Assembly: GCF_013284035.1 (NCBI RefSeq)
Contig: NZ_CP054141.1
Location: forward strand, 496,001 to 560,000
From: Flavobacterium sp. M31R6
GTDB lineage: Bacteria; Bacteroidota; Bacteroidia; Flavobacteriales; Flavobacteriaceae
Length of the DNA: 64,000 bases
Direction of reading: 5' to 3'
The notes below the pieces were generated by a model. It saw only the letters and a program-made list of their open reading frames with translations. It was not told where the DNA came from and made no database searches. Position numbers and translations under genes: made by a program. Shown here in pieces: positions 17,184 to 25,099 of this stretch. The first letter of the stretch is position 1, and every line of letters starts with the position of its first letter.

Positions 17184-18629
17184 TTACTTTTTGTTCAAAA
17201 AGTTTGGTTTAATATTCACCATCACATAAGCCCATTGTGGAGTAAGGTTCGCATTCGCAACATTTTTAACTTGTGCAGATGACATTGAATTGGTTGCTTG
17301 CATGAATGAGTAACCAGCTTCAATATTGATCATTTTCGTCATATTATAGGACATTTTCAAATCAAGCTCTGTTCCTAAATAGCTGGTTTGTTTTCCTCCA
17401 GCACCATTAGATAAAGAGTTTGCCGATTCAAAACAGTGTATGTCAGCAAAAAGAGTTAGATTGTCTTTTAAGTTGTATTTGGCTTTCAAAAAGTAATTCA
17501 GCAAACCTTGCGCTCCAAAACCGCTTGATGCGTAGAAGTAATCCATAGTTCCCCAAAATTTGTGAGGCGTTCCATAAAGCGGATCAAATAGATTGTTCTC
17601 TGAAGTCGCTGTAACGGCTTTTGTCCCATCATTTCCTGATAAATAATCAATTCCAGGGCCTACAAACAATTTTCTGCCCACTTGCAAAGTCGATGTAATC
17701 GAAGCCAAATTACTGTTCAAACCACGACCGTTTTTGTCGTGTCCAAACTGGTGGTACAAACTTCCTTCAAATTTCAATTTTCTGGTAGCATTCACATTAT
17801 AGTAGAAACCAGTAGTGTTACGGGTCCAAATTCCTTGTTCATTCACTTTGGTTACAACAGGCGGAGTTCCCGCAGTTACATTCGTGTATTTGTTAAAATT
17901 ATCGCTTAGGAACAAAAATGAAATGTCTCCAAAGAAAAATTTCTTAGCGATATAGGCATATTCCAATGATTTGTAATTGGTTCCCAAACCGTTGGTACCG
18001 GCGGTATAACCGGAAGTTGCTGCCGGAACACCATTATAAATTGTTCCTGCCAATAATTCTTTGTTTTGGTTAAAAGCGGCTCCAAAATCGGCTGTCCATC
18101 CTTTGTTAAAGTATTTCAAAACAATCGCGTCATGGTAACGCGCTTGTTGTAACCAATCCAATGCTCCTATTACCTTTTGATCATCATACGAAATCTCTTG
18201 ACGTCCAATTTTTAAGGATAAATTTTGAATGCTACTTACAGTGTCATTCAGCATTATTTCGCCCCAGGCTTCGTGCAATTGAATTCCATTATTCTCTGCA
18301 GTCGTTACTCTGTTAATAGTTGAAGCATCTTGTCCCCAAACTCGAACATCCTGAACGGCAACAAAAAATTTGAATCTATATCCTGTAAACCCAACATTCA
18401 ATCTTGTTCTTTGTGAAGTAAAAACAGCAGTCTCGGCGTCTTTTGATTGCAAAGTGCTGTAACCGTCTCTAAATTCTGTTCTTGGTCTGAATTGTCCTGA
18501 TGCCGTTAGCTGTGCATTTGCAGCGTTATAACCAAACAATGTTATGGCCAAACCTAATAGTATCGATTTTGAATTTTTTCTTTTTTTAAGTGCTTTTATT
18601 TTTTGTATTGTGGTTGTAATCTTTTGCAT
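17184..18629 (-). CDS. alginate-export-type outer-membrane channel of the nitrate operon
   Basis: A beta-barrel protein of about 481 residues. I start it at the ATG at 18627-18629 (MQKITTTIQKIKALKKRK), because a longer frame from 18659 would run into the TATATTTG -7 box at 18657-18664. A basic stretch, a hydrophobic segment and a cleavage site near NAANAQ form the signal peptide; alternating amphipathic strands such as GYRFKFFVAVQDVRVWG follow. It fits the alginate_exp porin family. As first gene of an operon with a complete ABC importer it probably lets nitrate or nitrite through the outer membrane, which is inferred from context. Confidence 0.75.
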   Translation of the reverse strand: MQKITTTIQKIKALKKRKNSKSILLGLAITLFGYNAANAQLTASGQFRPRTEFRDGYSTLQSKDAETAVFTSQRTRLNVGFTGYRFKFFVAVQDVRVWGQDASTINRVTTAENNGIQLHEAWGEIMLNDTVSSIQNLSLKIGRQEISYDDQKVIGALDWLQQARYHDAIVLKYFNKGWTADFGAAFNQNKELLAGTIYNGVPAATSGYTAGTNGLGTNYKSLEYAYIAKKFFFGDISFLFLSDNFNKYTNVTAGTPPVVTKVNEQGIWTRNTTGFYYNVNATRKLKFEGSLYHQFGHDKNGRGLNSNLASITSTLQVGRKLFVGPGIDYLSGNDGTKAVTATSENNLFDPLYGTPHKFWGTMDYFYASSGFGAQGLLNYFLKAKYNLKDNLTLFADIHCFESANSLSNGAGGKQTSYLGTELDLKMSYNMTKMINIEAGYSFMQATNSMSSAQVKNVANANLTPQWAYVMVNIKPNFLNKK

Positions 18630-18656
18630 GATAAATTGGTTTTGATTAGTATTAAG

Positions 18657-18686
18657 CAAATATACATACGTATTTATACTTACGTA
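18657..18686 (-). promoter_or_regulatory. promoter with two TACGTA palindromes, nitrate-type operon
   Basis: The minus strand has a TATATTTG -7 box (18657-18664) but no TTG at -33. Instead two TACGTA palindromes sit at 18667-18672 and 18681-18686, 14 bp apart, across the spacer and -33 position. This arrangement suggests a promoter that depends on a bound regulator. The adjacent FNR-like protein is a candidate, but that is untested. Confidence 0.45.
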
Positions 18687-18894
18687 TTCGCTTTTTACAG
18701 TCTAAAACCTCTTTTTTACACAACAAAAATTATTCAGAAAACAATTAATTTTCTGCGTTAACGCAAATAATTATTGTTAAACCCTATAATTATTGACATC
18801 AACGGCCACTTAGTTTTTATCTAAAATACGTACTTAGCTCAACGTCAAAAAATTATTTTCCCTCCAATACTCCTAAAACGACATTTATTTCCAC
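18687..18894. other. intergenic region upstream of the nitrate-type operon
   Basis: AT-rich, no credible gene. It holds a third TACGTA palindrome at 18827-18832. Otherwise nothing recognisable. Confidence 0.5.
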
Positions 18895-18918
18895 AAAAAA
18901 AGCCCCAAAAGGGCTTTC
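18895..18918 (-). terminator. terminator of the FNR-like gene
   Basis: Read leftward it is GCCC, a TTTT-containing loop and GGGC followed by seven T residues, 29 nt past the stop of the regulator gene. Confidence 0.7.
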
Positions 18919-18946
18919 TAAATTCTATTTTATTATCCAAAACTAC

Positions 18947-19651
18947 TTATACATACTTATGCTCCATAATTTCCATTTTCATTTTGTTGATTTGTTGCAA
19001 TCCTATTTTCTTGCCAACGGTTTTAATTAATGTCTCTCTCTTCAAACTCGAAATTACTCGGGTTACCTGTTCTTCGGTGGTGCCGGCAAAATCGGCGATT
19101 TCTTTTCGGGACAAATCAAGATTGATTAAATCATTGGTTTGACCAAATTTTCTATGGATATATAATAAGGTATCAATCACACGCTCTCTCACATTCATGT
19201 GGGCAATCTTCCTGATGTTATTCTCACTCTTATTCAATTCCTCGGCATAAAAAAGCATCATATCATAAGTGAATTCGGGAACATTTTTAAGAATGTCCAG
19301 CATCACTTCATTGTTGAAATTACACAAAACTGTATCCTCCAGCGCATAAGCCCCTATCAAATACCGATTGCTCGTCCCAAACCCCCTAAAACCAACCGTG
19401 TCTCCATTCGTGGTAAACCGAACAATTTGTTCCCTTCCGTTGATTCCTGTTTTTACCGTTTTCACCTTTCCTTTTTGCACAAAATAAAGCCCCTGAATGG
19501 GCGCGCCCTCTATAATGAACTGTTGTGTTTTTTTACAGGTAAAACTGTGTTTTTTTTCTATATAACTTTGCATGTTGGGCAAATGAATATGCTTTTTTAT
19601 AAAACAATTTTCATTACTACAACTGTTGCAAATAGCTTGATTCTCTTTCAT
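18947..19651 (-). CDS. CRP/FNR-family regulator with FNR-like cysteines
   Basis: A 234-residue protein with an N-terminal cyclic-nucleotide-type barrel and a C-terminal winged helix (181-205, RKEIADFAGTTEEQVTRVIS). Cysteines at 8, 11, 16 and 110 reproduce the C-x2-C-x(4-5)-C plus distant Cys pattern of E. coli FNR (20, 23, 29, 122), the ligands of its oxygen-labile [4Fe-4S] cluster. In the recognition helix E194, T197 and R198 correspond to FNR E209, S212 and R213, so a TTGAT-like half-site is possible. It probably switches genes on low oxygen or nitric oxide. The nitrate-type operon lies directly downstream in the same orientation, with its own promoter between. Confidence 0.8.
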   Translation of the reverse strand: MKENQAICNSCSNENCFIKKHIHLPNMQSYIEKKHSFTCKKTQQFIIEGAPIQGLYFVQKGKVKTVKTGINGREQIVRFTTNGDTVGFRGFGTSNRYLIGAYALEDTVLCNFNNEVMLDILKNVPEFTYDMMLFYAEELNKSENNIRKIAHMNVRERVIDTLLYIHRKFGQTNDLINLDLSRKEIADFAGTTEEQVTRVISSLKRETLIKTVGKKIGLQQINKMKMEIMEHKYV

Positions 19652-19719
19652 CTGTAGTTAATTATTGTTTGTTTTTTAAGTGTTTGAGACATCCAAAACC
19701 AATATTTTAATCATCTTTA

Positions 19720-19835
19720 GGGCGTGACCCCGATCAGCAAAACGGGCCAACTTTAAAGACCGCTTATTCGCCCGCTTTACTCATCGGGGTCGGGCTATCC
19801 GGGCTACTTCGGTAGCTTCCTTCTATCCCTCACGC
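19720..19835. repeat. structured intergenic repeat, copy A
   Basis: A GC-rich island in AT-rich surroundings. GACCCCGAT (19726-19734) pairs exactly with ATCGGGGTC (19783-19791), extended inward by CGGGC/GCCCG; the loop carries ACCGCTTATTCG. Then comes GGGCTATCC, a small GCTAC-TTCG-GTAGC hairpin, and ATCCCTCACGC, whose TCACGC pairs with GCGTGA at 19722-19727. Copy B at 47368-47527 shares the loop, CGGGGTCGGGCTATC and ATCCCTCACG, but has different stem bases that still pair. Confidence 0.75.
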
Positions 19836-20307
19836 GAACGGTCAACGAGACATTTAGCACAATGAACAAATCTTGGTTAAATGACAAAATCAGTAAAAAT
19901 TATACTGTAACTATCTTTATTTGAAGTAAATGTATAGGTTTTTCGCAATAAATGGTAATTGACTCAAGCTGACAAGTCAGGTTATCAGCTCAAAAAAAGA
20001 CTCTTTTTTTATGCATTTTTTATAAATGAAACCGAAAAAATGACGTCAATTATCATTTCATCTACTTAGAGTCGGTGCTTATTTAGATATTCGCAATTCT
20101 TTACAAATAAGTAAAAATACGTAGTTATACGCGATTTGTAGTTTTTTACTTAAACATTTTTAATTACTTTCATCATGAATATGTATGAATGGCAAAGTTT
20201 AATAGTTTAGAGGCTCCTAATTAACTTTAATAATTACCGATTTTAAACGATTGTTTTAAATAAATAGACTTTTTCCTATTTACATTGCTTATACGATTTT
20301 TGCTTAC
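19836..20307. other. gene-free region before the beta-barrel gene
   Basis: No convincing coding frame. It contains a TACGTA palindrome at 20118-20123, the fourth in this 1.5-kb neighbourhood, within AAATACGTAGTTATACGCG. A weak TTG-N20-TATATTCG promoter-like pair (20285-20315) precedes the gene at 20340. Confidence 0.4.
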
Positions 20308-20339
20308 TATATTCGGCAAAAAAAATATAAACCCTTATT

Positions 20340-20972
20340 ATGAAAAAAATTTTATTGTCATTACTTGCCGTAATTTCATTTGCATTCACAAACGCACAAT
20401 CTCGAGAAAAAGGAACTGTTGAAATTACTCCAAAAATTGGATATTCAGGTTTTGGCGAAGACAATGAAGGGAAAAGTACAGATTCTAATTCAGGCGCAGA
20501 ATTTGGCGTAACAACTGATTATTATTTTAATAATCGATGGAGTTTACGTTCTGGATTAGTTTTTGACAAAATGGGAGGTAAATATAAAATGCTTGTTGAT
20601 TATATATATGATATTTATACGACTCCTAATCCATATATAAATTACGAAGATAAATTAAACTATTTAAGTATTCCATTAAATGCCAACTGGCACTTTGGAA
20701 GCACTAGAAAATGGAATTTAAATTTTGGATTTAGCCCGTCTTTCTTATTGAGCGCTAAAGTAAATAGTACTGAAATCCCGAAAAGTACTATCAATTCTTT
20801 TCAATTAGCTTTGACCTATGGAATAGGATATAAATTTGAAGTTACTGAAAAATTTGGGATTTTAATTGATACTCAATTCTTCAATGGCTTAACAAATATT
20901 AACAACGCATCTGATAACAAAATTTTTAATGCAGGATATAGCTTCAATGTAGGTGGAGTTATTCAATTATAA
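20340..20972 (+). CDS. outer-membrane beta-barrel protein (porin-family)
   Basis: A 210-residue protein with a clear signal peptide (MKKILLSLLAVISFAFTNAQ) and then alternating strands such as GVTTDYYFNNRWSLRSGLVF and LNLNANWHFG-like segments, ending in the aromatic/hydrophobic strand GYSFNVGGVIQL. This is the Bacteroidota small beta-barrel (OMP_b-brl) plan, about eight strands. The function is unknown; such proteins are often envelope structural or adhesion-related. It is a single-gene unit bounded by a strong terminator immediately downstream. Confidence 0.75.
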   Translation: MKKILLSLLAVISFAFTNAQSREKGTVEITPKIGYSGFGEDNEGKSTDSNSGAEFGVTTDYYFNNRWSLRSGLVFDKMGGKYKMLVDYIYDIYTTPNPYINYEDKLNYLSIPLNANWHFGSTRKWNLNFGFSPSFLLSAKVNSTEIPKSTINSFQLALTYGIGYKFEVTEKFGILIDTQFFNGLTNINNASDNKIFNAGYSFNVGGVIQL

Positions 20973-20985
20973 AAAAAATTAAGAA

Positions 20986-21034
20986 ATGTATAAAAAATGG
21001 GGTTCAAATTAAATGAACCCCATTTTTTATACAT
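20986..21034. terminator. strong bidirectional terminator, beta-barrel gene / tex
   Basis: A 21-bp perfect stem (arms 20986-21006 and 21014-21034, core AATGGGGTTCA / TGAACCCCATT) with a 7-nt loop and A/T runs at its base. It abuts the stop codon of the leftward tex gene at 21035. Confidence 0.9.
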
Positions 21035-23158
21035 TTAAATTACCATTGTTAACTGAATACGTTTTCTGTCCTCATCTACTTCCGTAACTTTTACCTGAAC
21101 GTGTTGGTGTAATTTAACAACCTCATTCACATCGCTCACAAAACCGGCTTTGAGTTGTGAAATATGAACCAAGCCACTTTCTTTGATTCCGATATCAACA
21201 AAACAGCCAAAATTGGTAATGTTATTGACAATTCCAGGCAAAATCATACCGGTTCTAACATCTTTAATCGATTTTACATTCGGGTCGAATTCAAAAACAG
21301 TGGCCGCTTTTCTAGGATCTAATCCCGGTTTTTCCAACTCTTTTATAATGTCTTTTAAGGTCAAAACACCGATATCATGAGTAATGTAATTTTCAGGTGT
21401 AATTAAAGCTGTTTTTTCTTTATTGGCAATCAAATCATTTACTGTTATTTTCAAATCTTTGGCCATTTTTTCAACAATAGCATACGCTTCGGGATGTACA
21501 GCCGAATTGTCCAAAGGATTCTTCGCATTCGAAATTCGGATAAAAGCAACTCCTTGTTGGTACGCTTTGTCACCCAAACGAGGCACTTTTTTGAGTTGCT
21601 TTCTATCTGTAAAAGGGCCGTTTTCGGAACGGTAGGCTACAATGTTTTCGGCTAGCTTCTCTCCTATTCCACTCACGTAACCCAATAAATGCTTACTCGC
21701 CGTGTTGATGTTTATCCCCACCGAGTTCACGCAACGAATTACCGTATTATCCAGTTCTTCTTTAAGTTTGTTTTGGTCTACGTCATGTTGGTATTGCCCA
21801 ACTCCAATTGCTTTTGGATCAATTTTTACCAATTCAGCCAACGGATCCGATAATCGTCTCCCAATAGAAACCGAACCACGAACCGTAACATCATAATTAG
21901 GGAACTCTTCTCTCGCAATCTTCGAAGCCGAATAGACTGAAGCCCCAGCCTCCGATACGATGAATACCTGAACTGGTTTGTCAAATGCAATTTTCTTGAT
22001 AAAGAATTCAGTTTCTCTCGAAGCCGTTCCATTTCCTATCGATATAGCATCAATATTATAGGCGTTGACCATCGAACGGATTTTTTTCATGGCCATGGCT
22101 TCCTCCTTTTGCGGAGCATGCGGATAAATGGTTTCGTTATACAACAAATCTCCTTTCTCATCCAAACATACCACTTTACATCCCGAACGAAATCCTGGGT
22201 CAATTGCCAAAATTCGTTTTTCACCCAATGGTGGCGCCAATAATAACTGCCCTAAATTATTCGCAAATACCTGAATCGAATTTGCATCGGCTTTAGCCTT
22301 AGCTTCTTGTAGCGTTTCATTCGAAATGGCAGGATTCAACAAACGTTTATAACTGTCCTCTATCGCCAATTGAATGTGTGGCGTCGTACTGTTATCTCCT
22401 TTTATGATAAGTTCGTCAATAATATCGTAAGCATCGTCTAACTCTACATCAACTTTGAACTTGATAAAACCTTCATTTTCGGCTCTCATAATAGCCAATA
22501 AACGATGTGAAGGTGCTTTGGTCAACGGCTCGGACCAATCAAAATACTGATTGAATTTCTGGGCACCTTCCTCCTCTTTTTTGGACTTAACAACCTTTGT
22601 TGTGATTGTCGCTTTACGCTCAAACAATCGTCTGAGTTGCTTTCTAACGTAGATATTCTCATTAATCCATTCGGCAATAATATCTCTTGCTCCTTGCAAT
22701 GCCGATTCTTCATTAATCACATTTTCATTCAGATATTGTGTCGCCACGAAATCAACATCATCTTTGCTTTGCGCCATAATAATTTTGGCCAAAGGTTCCA
22801 ATCCATTCTCTCTTGCTACATCGGCTTTGGTTCTTTTTTTCTTTTTATAGGGCAGATAAAAATCTTCCAATTCCTGTAAATCGAAACTTTGTTGGATTTT
22901 TTTATCCAATTCTGGTGTCAAAGCATTCTGTTCCTGAATGGATTTTAAAATCGCTTCTTTGCGTTTTACAATCGTTTCATATTCTTTTTGAAATTTGGCA
23001 ATTTGTTCAATAAAGACTTCATCTAAGTTTCCAGTTTTGTCTTTTCGATATCTCGAAATAAACGGAATCGTGCAGTCTTCCTGTAATAATTGAACTGTGT
23101 TTTGAATATTGATTGTTGCTGTGGCAACGTACTTTGATATAAATTGTAAGTTGGTCAT
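21035..23158 (-). CDS. tex: Tex-family RNA-binding transcription accessory protein
   Basis: A 707-residue Tex protein. In order: N-terminal helical Tex domain with PFISRYRKDKTGNLDE (about 33-48), YqgF/RNase-H-like domain with RILAIDPGFRSGCKVV (around 317-333), helix-hairpin-helix region (SVGININTASKHLLGYVSGIG), and a C-terminal S1 domain (GMILPGIVNNITNFGCFVDIG...). Tex acts on transcription complexes and nucleic acids in the cytoplasm. The length is a little short of the family norm because the protein ends directly after the S1 domain. It stands alone, with the convergent beta-barrel gene's terminator at its 3' end. Confidence 0.95.
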   Translation of the reverse strand: MTNLQFISKYVATATINIQNTVQLLQEDCTIPFISRYRKDKTGNLDEVFIEQIAKFQKEYETIVKRKEAILKSIQEQNALTPELDKKIQQSFDLQELEDFYLPYKKKKRTKADVARENGLEPLAKIIMAQSKDDVDFVATQYLNENVINEESALQGARDIIAEWINENIYVRKQLRRLFERKATITTKVVKSKKEEEGAQKFNQYFDWSEPLTKAPSHRLLAIMRAENEGFIKFKVDVELDDAYDIIDELIIKGDNSTTPHIQLAIEDSYKRLLNPAISNETLQEAKAKADANSIQVFANNLGQLLLAPPLGEKRILAIDPGFRSGCKVVCLDEKGDLLYNETIYPHAPQKEEAMAMKKIRSMVNAYNIDAISIGNGTASRETEFFIKKIAFDKPVQVFIVSEAGASVYSASKIAREEFPNYDVTVRGSVSIGRRLSDPLAELVKIDPKAIGVGQYQHDVDQNKLKEELDNTVIRCVNSVGININTASKHLLGYVSGIGEKLAENIVAYRSENGPFTDRKQLKKVPRLGDKAYQQGVAFIRISNAKNPLDNSAVHPEAYAIVEKMAKDLKITVNDLIANKEKTALITPENYITHDIGVLTLKDIIKELEKPGLDPRKAATVFEFDPNVKSIKDVRTGMILPGIVNNITNFGCFVDIGIKESGLVHISQLKAGFVSDVNEVVKLHQHVQVKVTEVDEDRKRIQLTMVI

Positions 23159-23245
23159 TGTAAATTTCTGTTTAAAAAGGAATCTTTTTCTTTGAAAAAA
23201 AGAGATGCTAAAATACTATCTTTAAATTTTAATTGAACTCCAATT

Positions 23246-23521
23246 ATGATTTTATTATATACTTTTTTAACCGTTAATTTAATCGCTTTTGTATTAATGG
23301 GCTACGACAAACAATTAGCCATTAAAAACAAAAATAGAATATCCGAACAAACACTTTTGTTTTTGGTGGTTCTTGGCGGAACAATTGGATCATCCCTTGC
23401 GATGTCGATTTTTCGGCACAAGACAGCAAAAACAAACTATTTGTTGAAATTTTTTGGAATCGTTTCTTTTCAGATTATAATCATTATCACTTTGTTTTAT
23501 TTGGATCTAATACCATTATAA
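23246..23521 (+). CDS. DUF1294 small membrane protein
   Basis: A 91-residue protein with three hydrophobic stretches and the family pattern MGYDKQLA...RISEQTLL...LGGTIGSSLAM...FRHKTAKTNY. DUF1294 proteins are inner-membrane proteins of unknown function, sometimes fused to a cold-shock domain, which is not the case here. It is divergent from tex (87-nt gap) and convergent with rpiB. Confidence 0.85.
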   Translation: MILLYTFLTVNLIAFVLMGYDKQLAIKNKNRISEQTLLFLVVLGGTIGSSLAMSIFRHKTAKTNYLLKFFGIVSFQIIIIITLFYLDLIPL

Positions 23522-23524
23522 AAC

Positions 23525-23553
23525 AAAAAAAGCCCAGTTTTTAACTGAGCTTA
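23525..23553 (-). terminator. terminator of rpiB
   Basis: An AGCTCAGTT / AACTGGGCT stem followed on the minus strand by seven T residues, 37 nt past the rpiB stop. On the plus strand the T-run is poor. Confidence 0.65.
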
Positions 23554-23589
23554 TACAAATATTTGGTGCGAAGCACCTCGCGATTTTTT

Positions 23590-24021
23590 TTATTGACAAG
23601 CGATTTTATTCACTCTGTTTTGATGTCTTCCTCCTTCAAATTCAGTAGCCAAGAAAGTTTCAACAATTTCTACAGCCTGTGGAATAGAAGTAAATCGTGC
23701 CGGAATACTAACAATATTGGCATCATTATGTAATCTTGTCAAAACTGCAATTTCCTTAGTCCAACATAAACCTGCACGAATTTTAGCATGTTTATTAACA
23801 GTCATGGCAATTCCGTTTCCGCTTCCGCAAATAACAATTCCAAAATCAGCTCTACCTTCACTTACATCTTCGGCAACCGGATGCGCAAAATCAGGATAAT
23901 CAACACTTGCTTCAGTATCAGTACCGTAATTCGTTACTTCATATCCTTTTGCTTGAAGCATTGCAACAATAGCTTTTTTATAATCTGGTCCGGCGTGGTC
24001 ATTCCCTATCGAAATTTTCAT
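23590..24021 (-). CDS. rpiB: ribose-5-phosphate isomerase B
   Basis: A 143-residue RpiB/LacA family enzyme that interconverts ribose 5-phosphate and ribulose 5-phosphate in the pentose phosphate pathway. It has SIGNDHAGPDYK at the N-terminus, the active-site cysteine in FGIVICGSGNGIAMTVNK, and RLHNDANIVSIPARF. The length is normal for the family. A TAAATTTG -7 box lies at 24047-24054, next to the gene-free 737-bp gap. Confidence 0.95.
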   Translation of the reverse strand: MKISIGNDHAGPDYKKAIVAMLQAKGYEVTNYGTDTEASVDYPDFAHPVAEDVSEGRADFGIVICGSGNGIAMTVNKHAKIRAGLCWTKEIAVLTRLHNDANIVSIPARFTSIPQAVEIVETFLATEFEGGRHQNRVNKIACQ

Positions 24022-24758
24022 TTTTTTTGTATTAGATTTTGAACTGCAAATTTAACCAAAGTATTTCAGATATAAGCCAAAAAATAGTTATTCAATTCTA
24101 ATAAATGGAATAAGTAATAAGGTAGAAACCTATATAATGCAAATACAATACAACTACTTGATTATAAGAAAATTTGAAGGTTATTAACATTTTCATAAAT
24201 ACACAATAGTCTGTAAATCAATGTACAGAATGTAATTAAAATGTTAATATTTTGTATTGTTAATAGTAAAAGCTAACTACTTGATATTCAGTTAACCTTA
24301 AATTAACATAAAATGTTTATAACTTTAGATAGAATTTTAGAAGTTTTTTGGGTTTGTAAACAAAAAATAAGTAATCCAAAACCTATATTTAAAATCCAAA
24401 TAAAGTTTGATGAATTTTTAGAAAAGTTATCAATACTTAAAATTGGTTTTTCAACAAGAAAACAAAATTCACTTATTTACAATTTGTATATTTTTTGAAT
24501 TGTTAACAGTTGTTAACTAATCTAAAAATTATCTTAAAAGACAGCAATTTAAGTTAAAATATCTATGTTAATAACTCAAGATAAAAAGCTAAAACTTCAT
24601 TTCAATACATTTTTTTAGAAATTTATAGCAACTATTAACAAGCTATAATAACCATAAATAATTAATTTAAATTTAAATTTTCTTTTTGTTGTATTTAATA
24701 TATGTTGACAACTTTAAAATTTGAAAACAAAAAAATTGAATTGAATTTTTGAAATTTC
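24022..24758. other. AT-rich gene-free gap with repeated TGTTAATA motifs; candidate oriC
   Basis: A 737-bp stretch without credible genes, at the point where gene orientation switches from mainly leftward to mainly rightward. The 8-mer TGTTAATA, on either strand, occurs at 24181-24189, 24242-24250, 24258-24266, 24566-24574 and 24632-24640, and two TGTTAAC words lie at 24501-24519. One TTATCAATA (24427-24435) is a weak DnaA-box-like word; no perfect TTATCCACA box is present. The mnmG gene and a parS cluster lie 16-18 kb away. The origin call is an inference and needs a skew plot. Confidence 0.35.
24047..24054 (-). promoter_or_regulatory. putative -7 box for rpiB
   Basis: Minus-strand TAAATTTG matches TAnnTTTG, 25 nt upstream of the start. 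A TTG 23 nt further upstream (24078-24080) is a poorly spaced -33 candidate. Confidence 0.35.
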
Positions 24759-24992
24759 TTAAACGATAGAAAGTTTGGAATTCAAATTGTCTAGTATTTC
24801 TTGAACTTGTTCAAAATCGTTTGGGTGTACTTTCAATTGAATTCCACCGTAGGCAAAGCTTGCCAGTGGGTCAATGGAGACAATGTGTTCGTTTTCGAAA
24901 AAATAATGAATTTCTTCCTGATCCAGAATATGTCTAAGTACCACGATTTCATGTGGATAGTTAAAAATAGCAATCGTTTTAAAGTCTTTCAT
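24759..24992 (-). CDS. DUF2007 protein
   Basis: A 77-residue cytoplasmic protein with the DUF2007 pattern: IAIFNYPHEIVVLRHILDQEEI, then SIDPLASFAYGGIQLKVHPNDFEQVQEIL. The fold is a ferredoxin-like alpha-beta sandwich, annotated as a putative signal-transducing protein in databases without experimental support that I know of. It is divergent from rnr, 107 nt apart. Confidence 0.8.
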   Translation of the reverse strand: MKDFKTIAIFNYPHEIVVLRHILDQEEIHYFFENEHIVSIDPLASFAYGGIQLKVHPNDFEQVQEILDNLNSKLSIV

Positions 24993-25099
24993 TTTGAATT
25001 TTTTATAAATGTAGTAAAGTTATTATTAGTTTAAAACTCTAGGTAGAATAAGGAATAGTGAATACAATTTTGTAATTTTAGACTTTTAAGAAAAGATAC

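Noticed and set aside
16668..17282. 204-codon open frame antisense to the binding-protein gene
   Set aside because: It overlaps the NrtA-like gene and runs into the porin gene; the coding evidence is entirely on the minus strand.
19199..19657. 152-codon open frame opposite the FNR-like gene
   Set aside because: The minus-strand protein has a full CRP/FNR domain set; the plus-strand frame has none.
24313..24498. 61-codon open frame in the candidate origin gap
   Set aside because: Low-complexity Lys/Ile/Phe composition expected by chance in AT-rich DNA, no homology recognised and no promoter.
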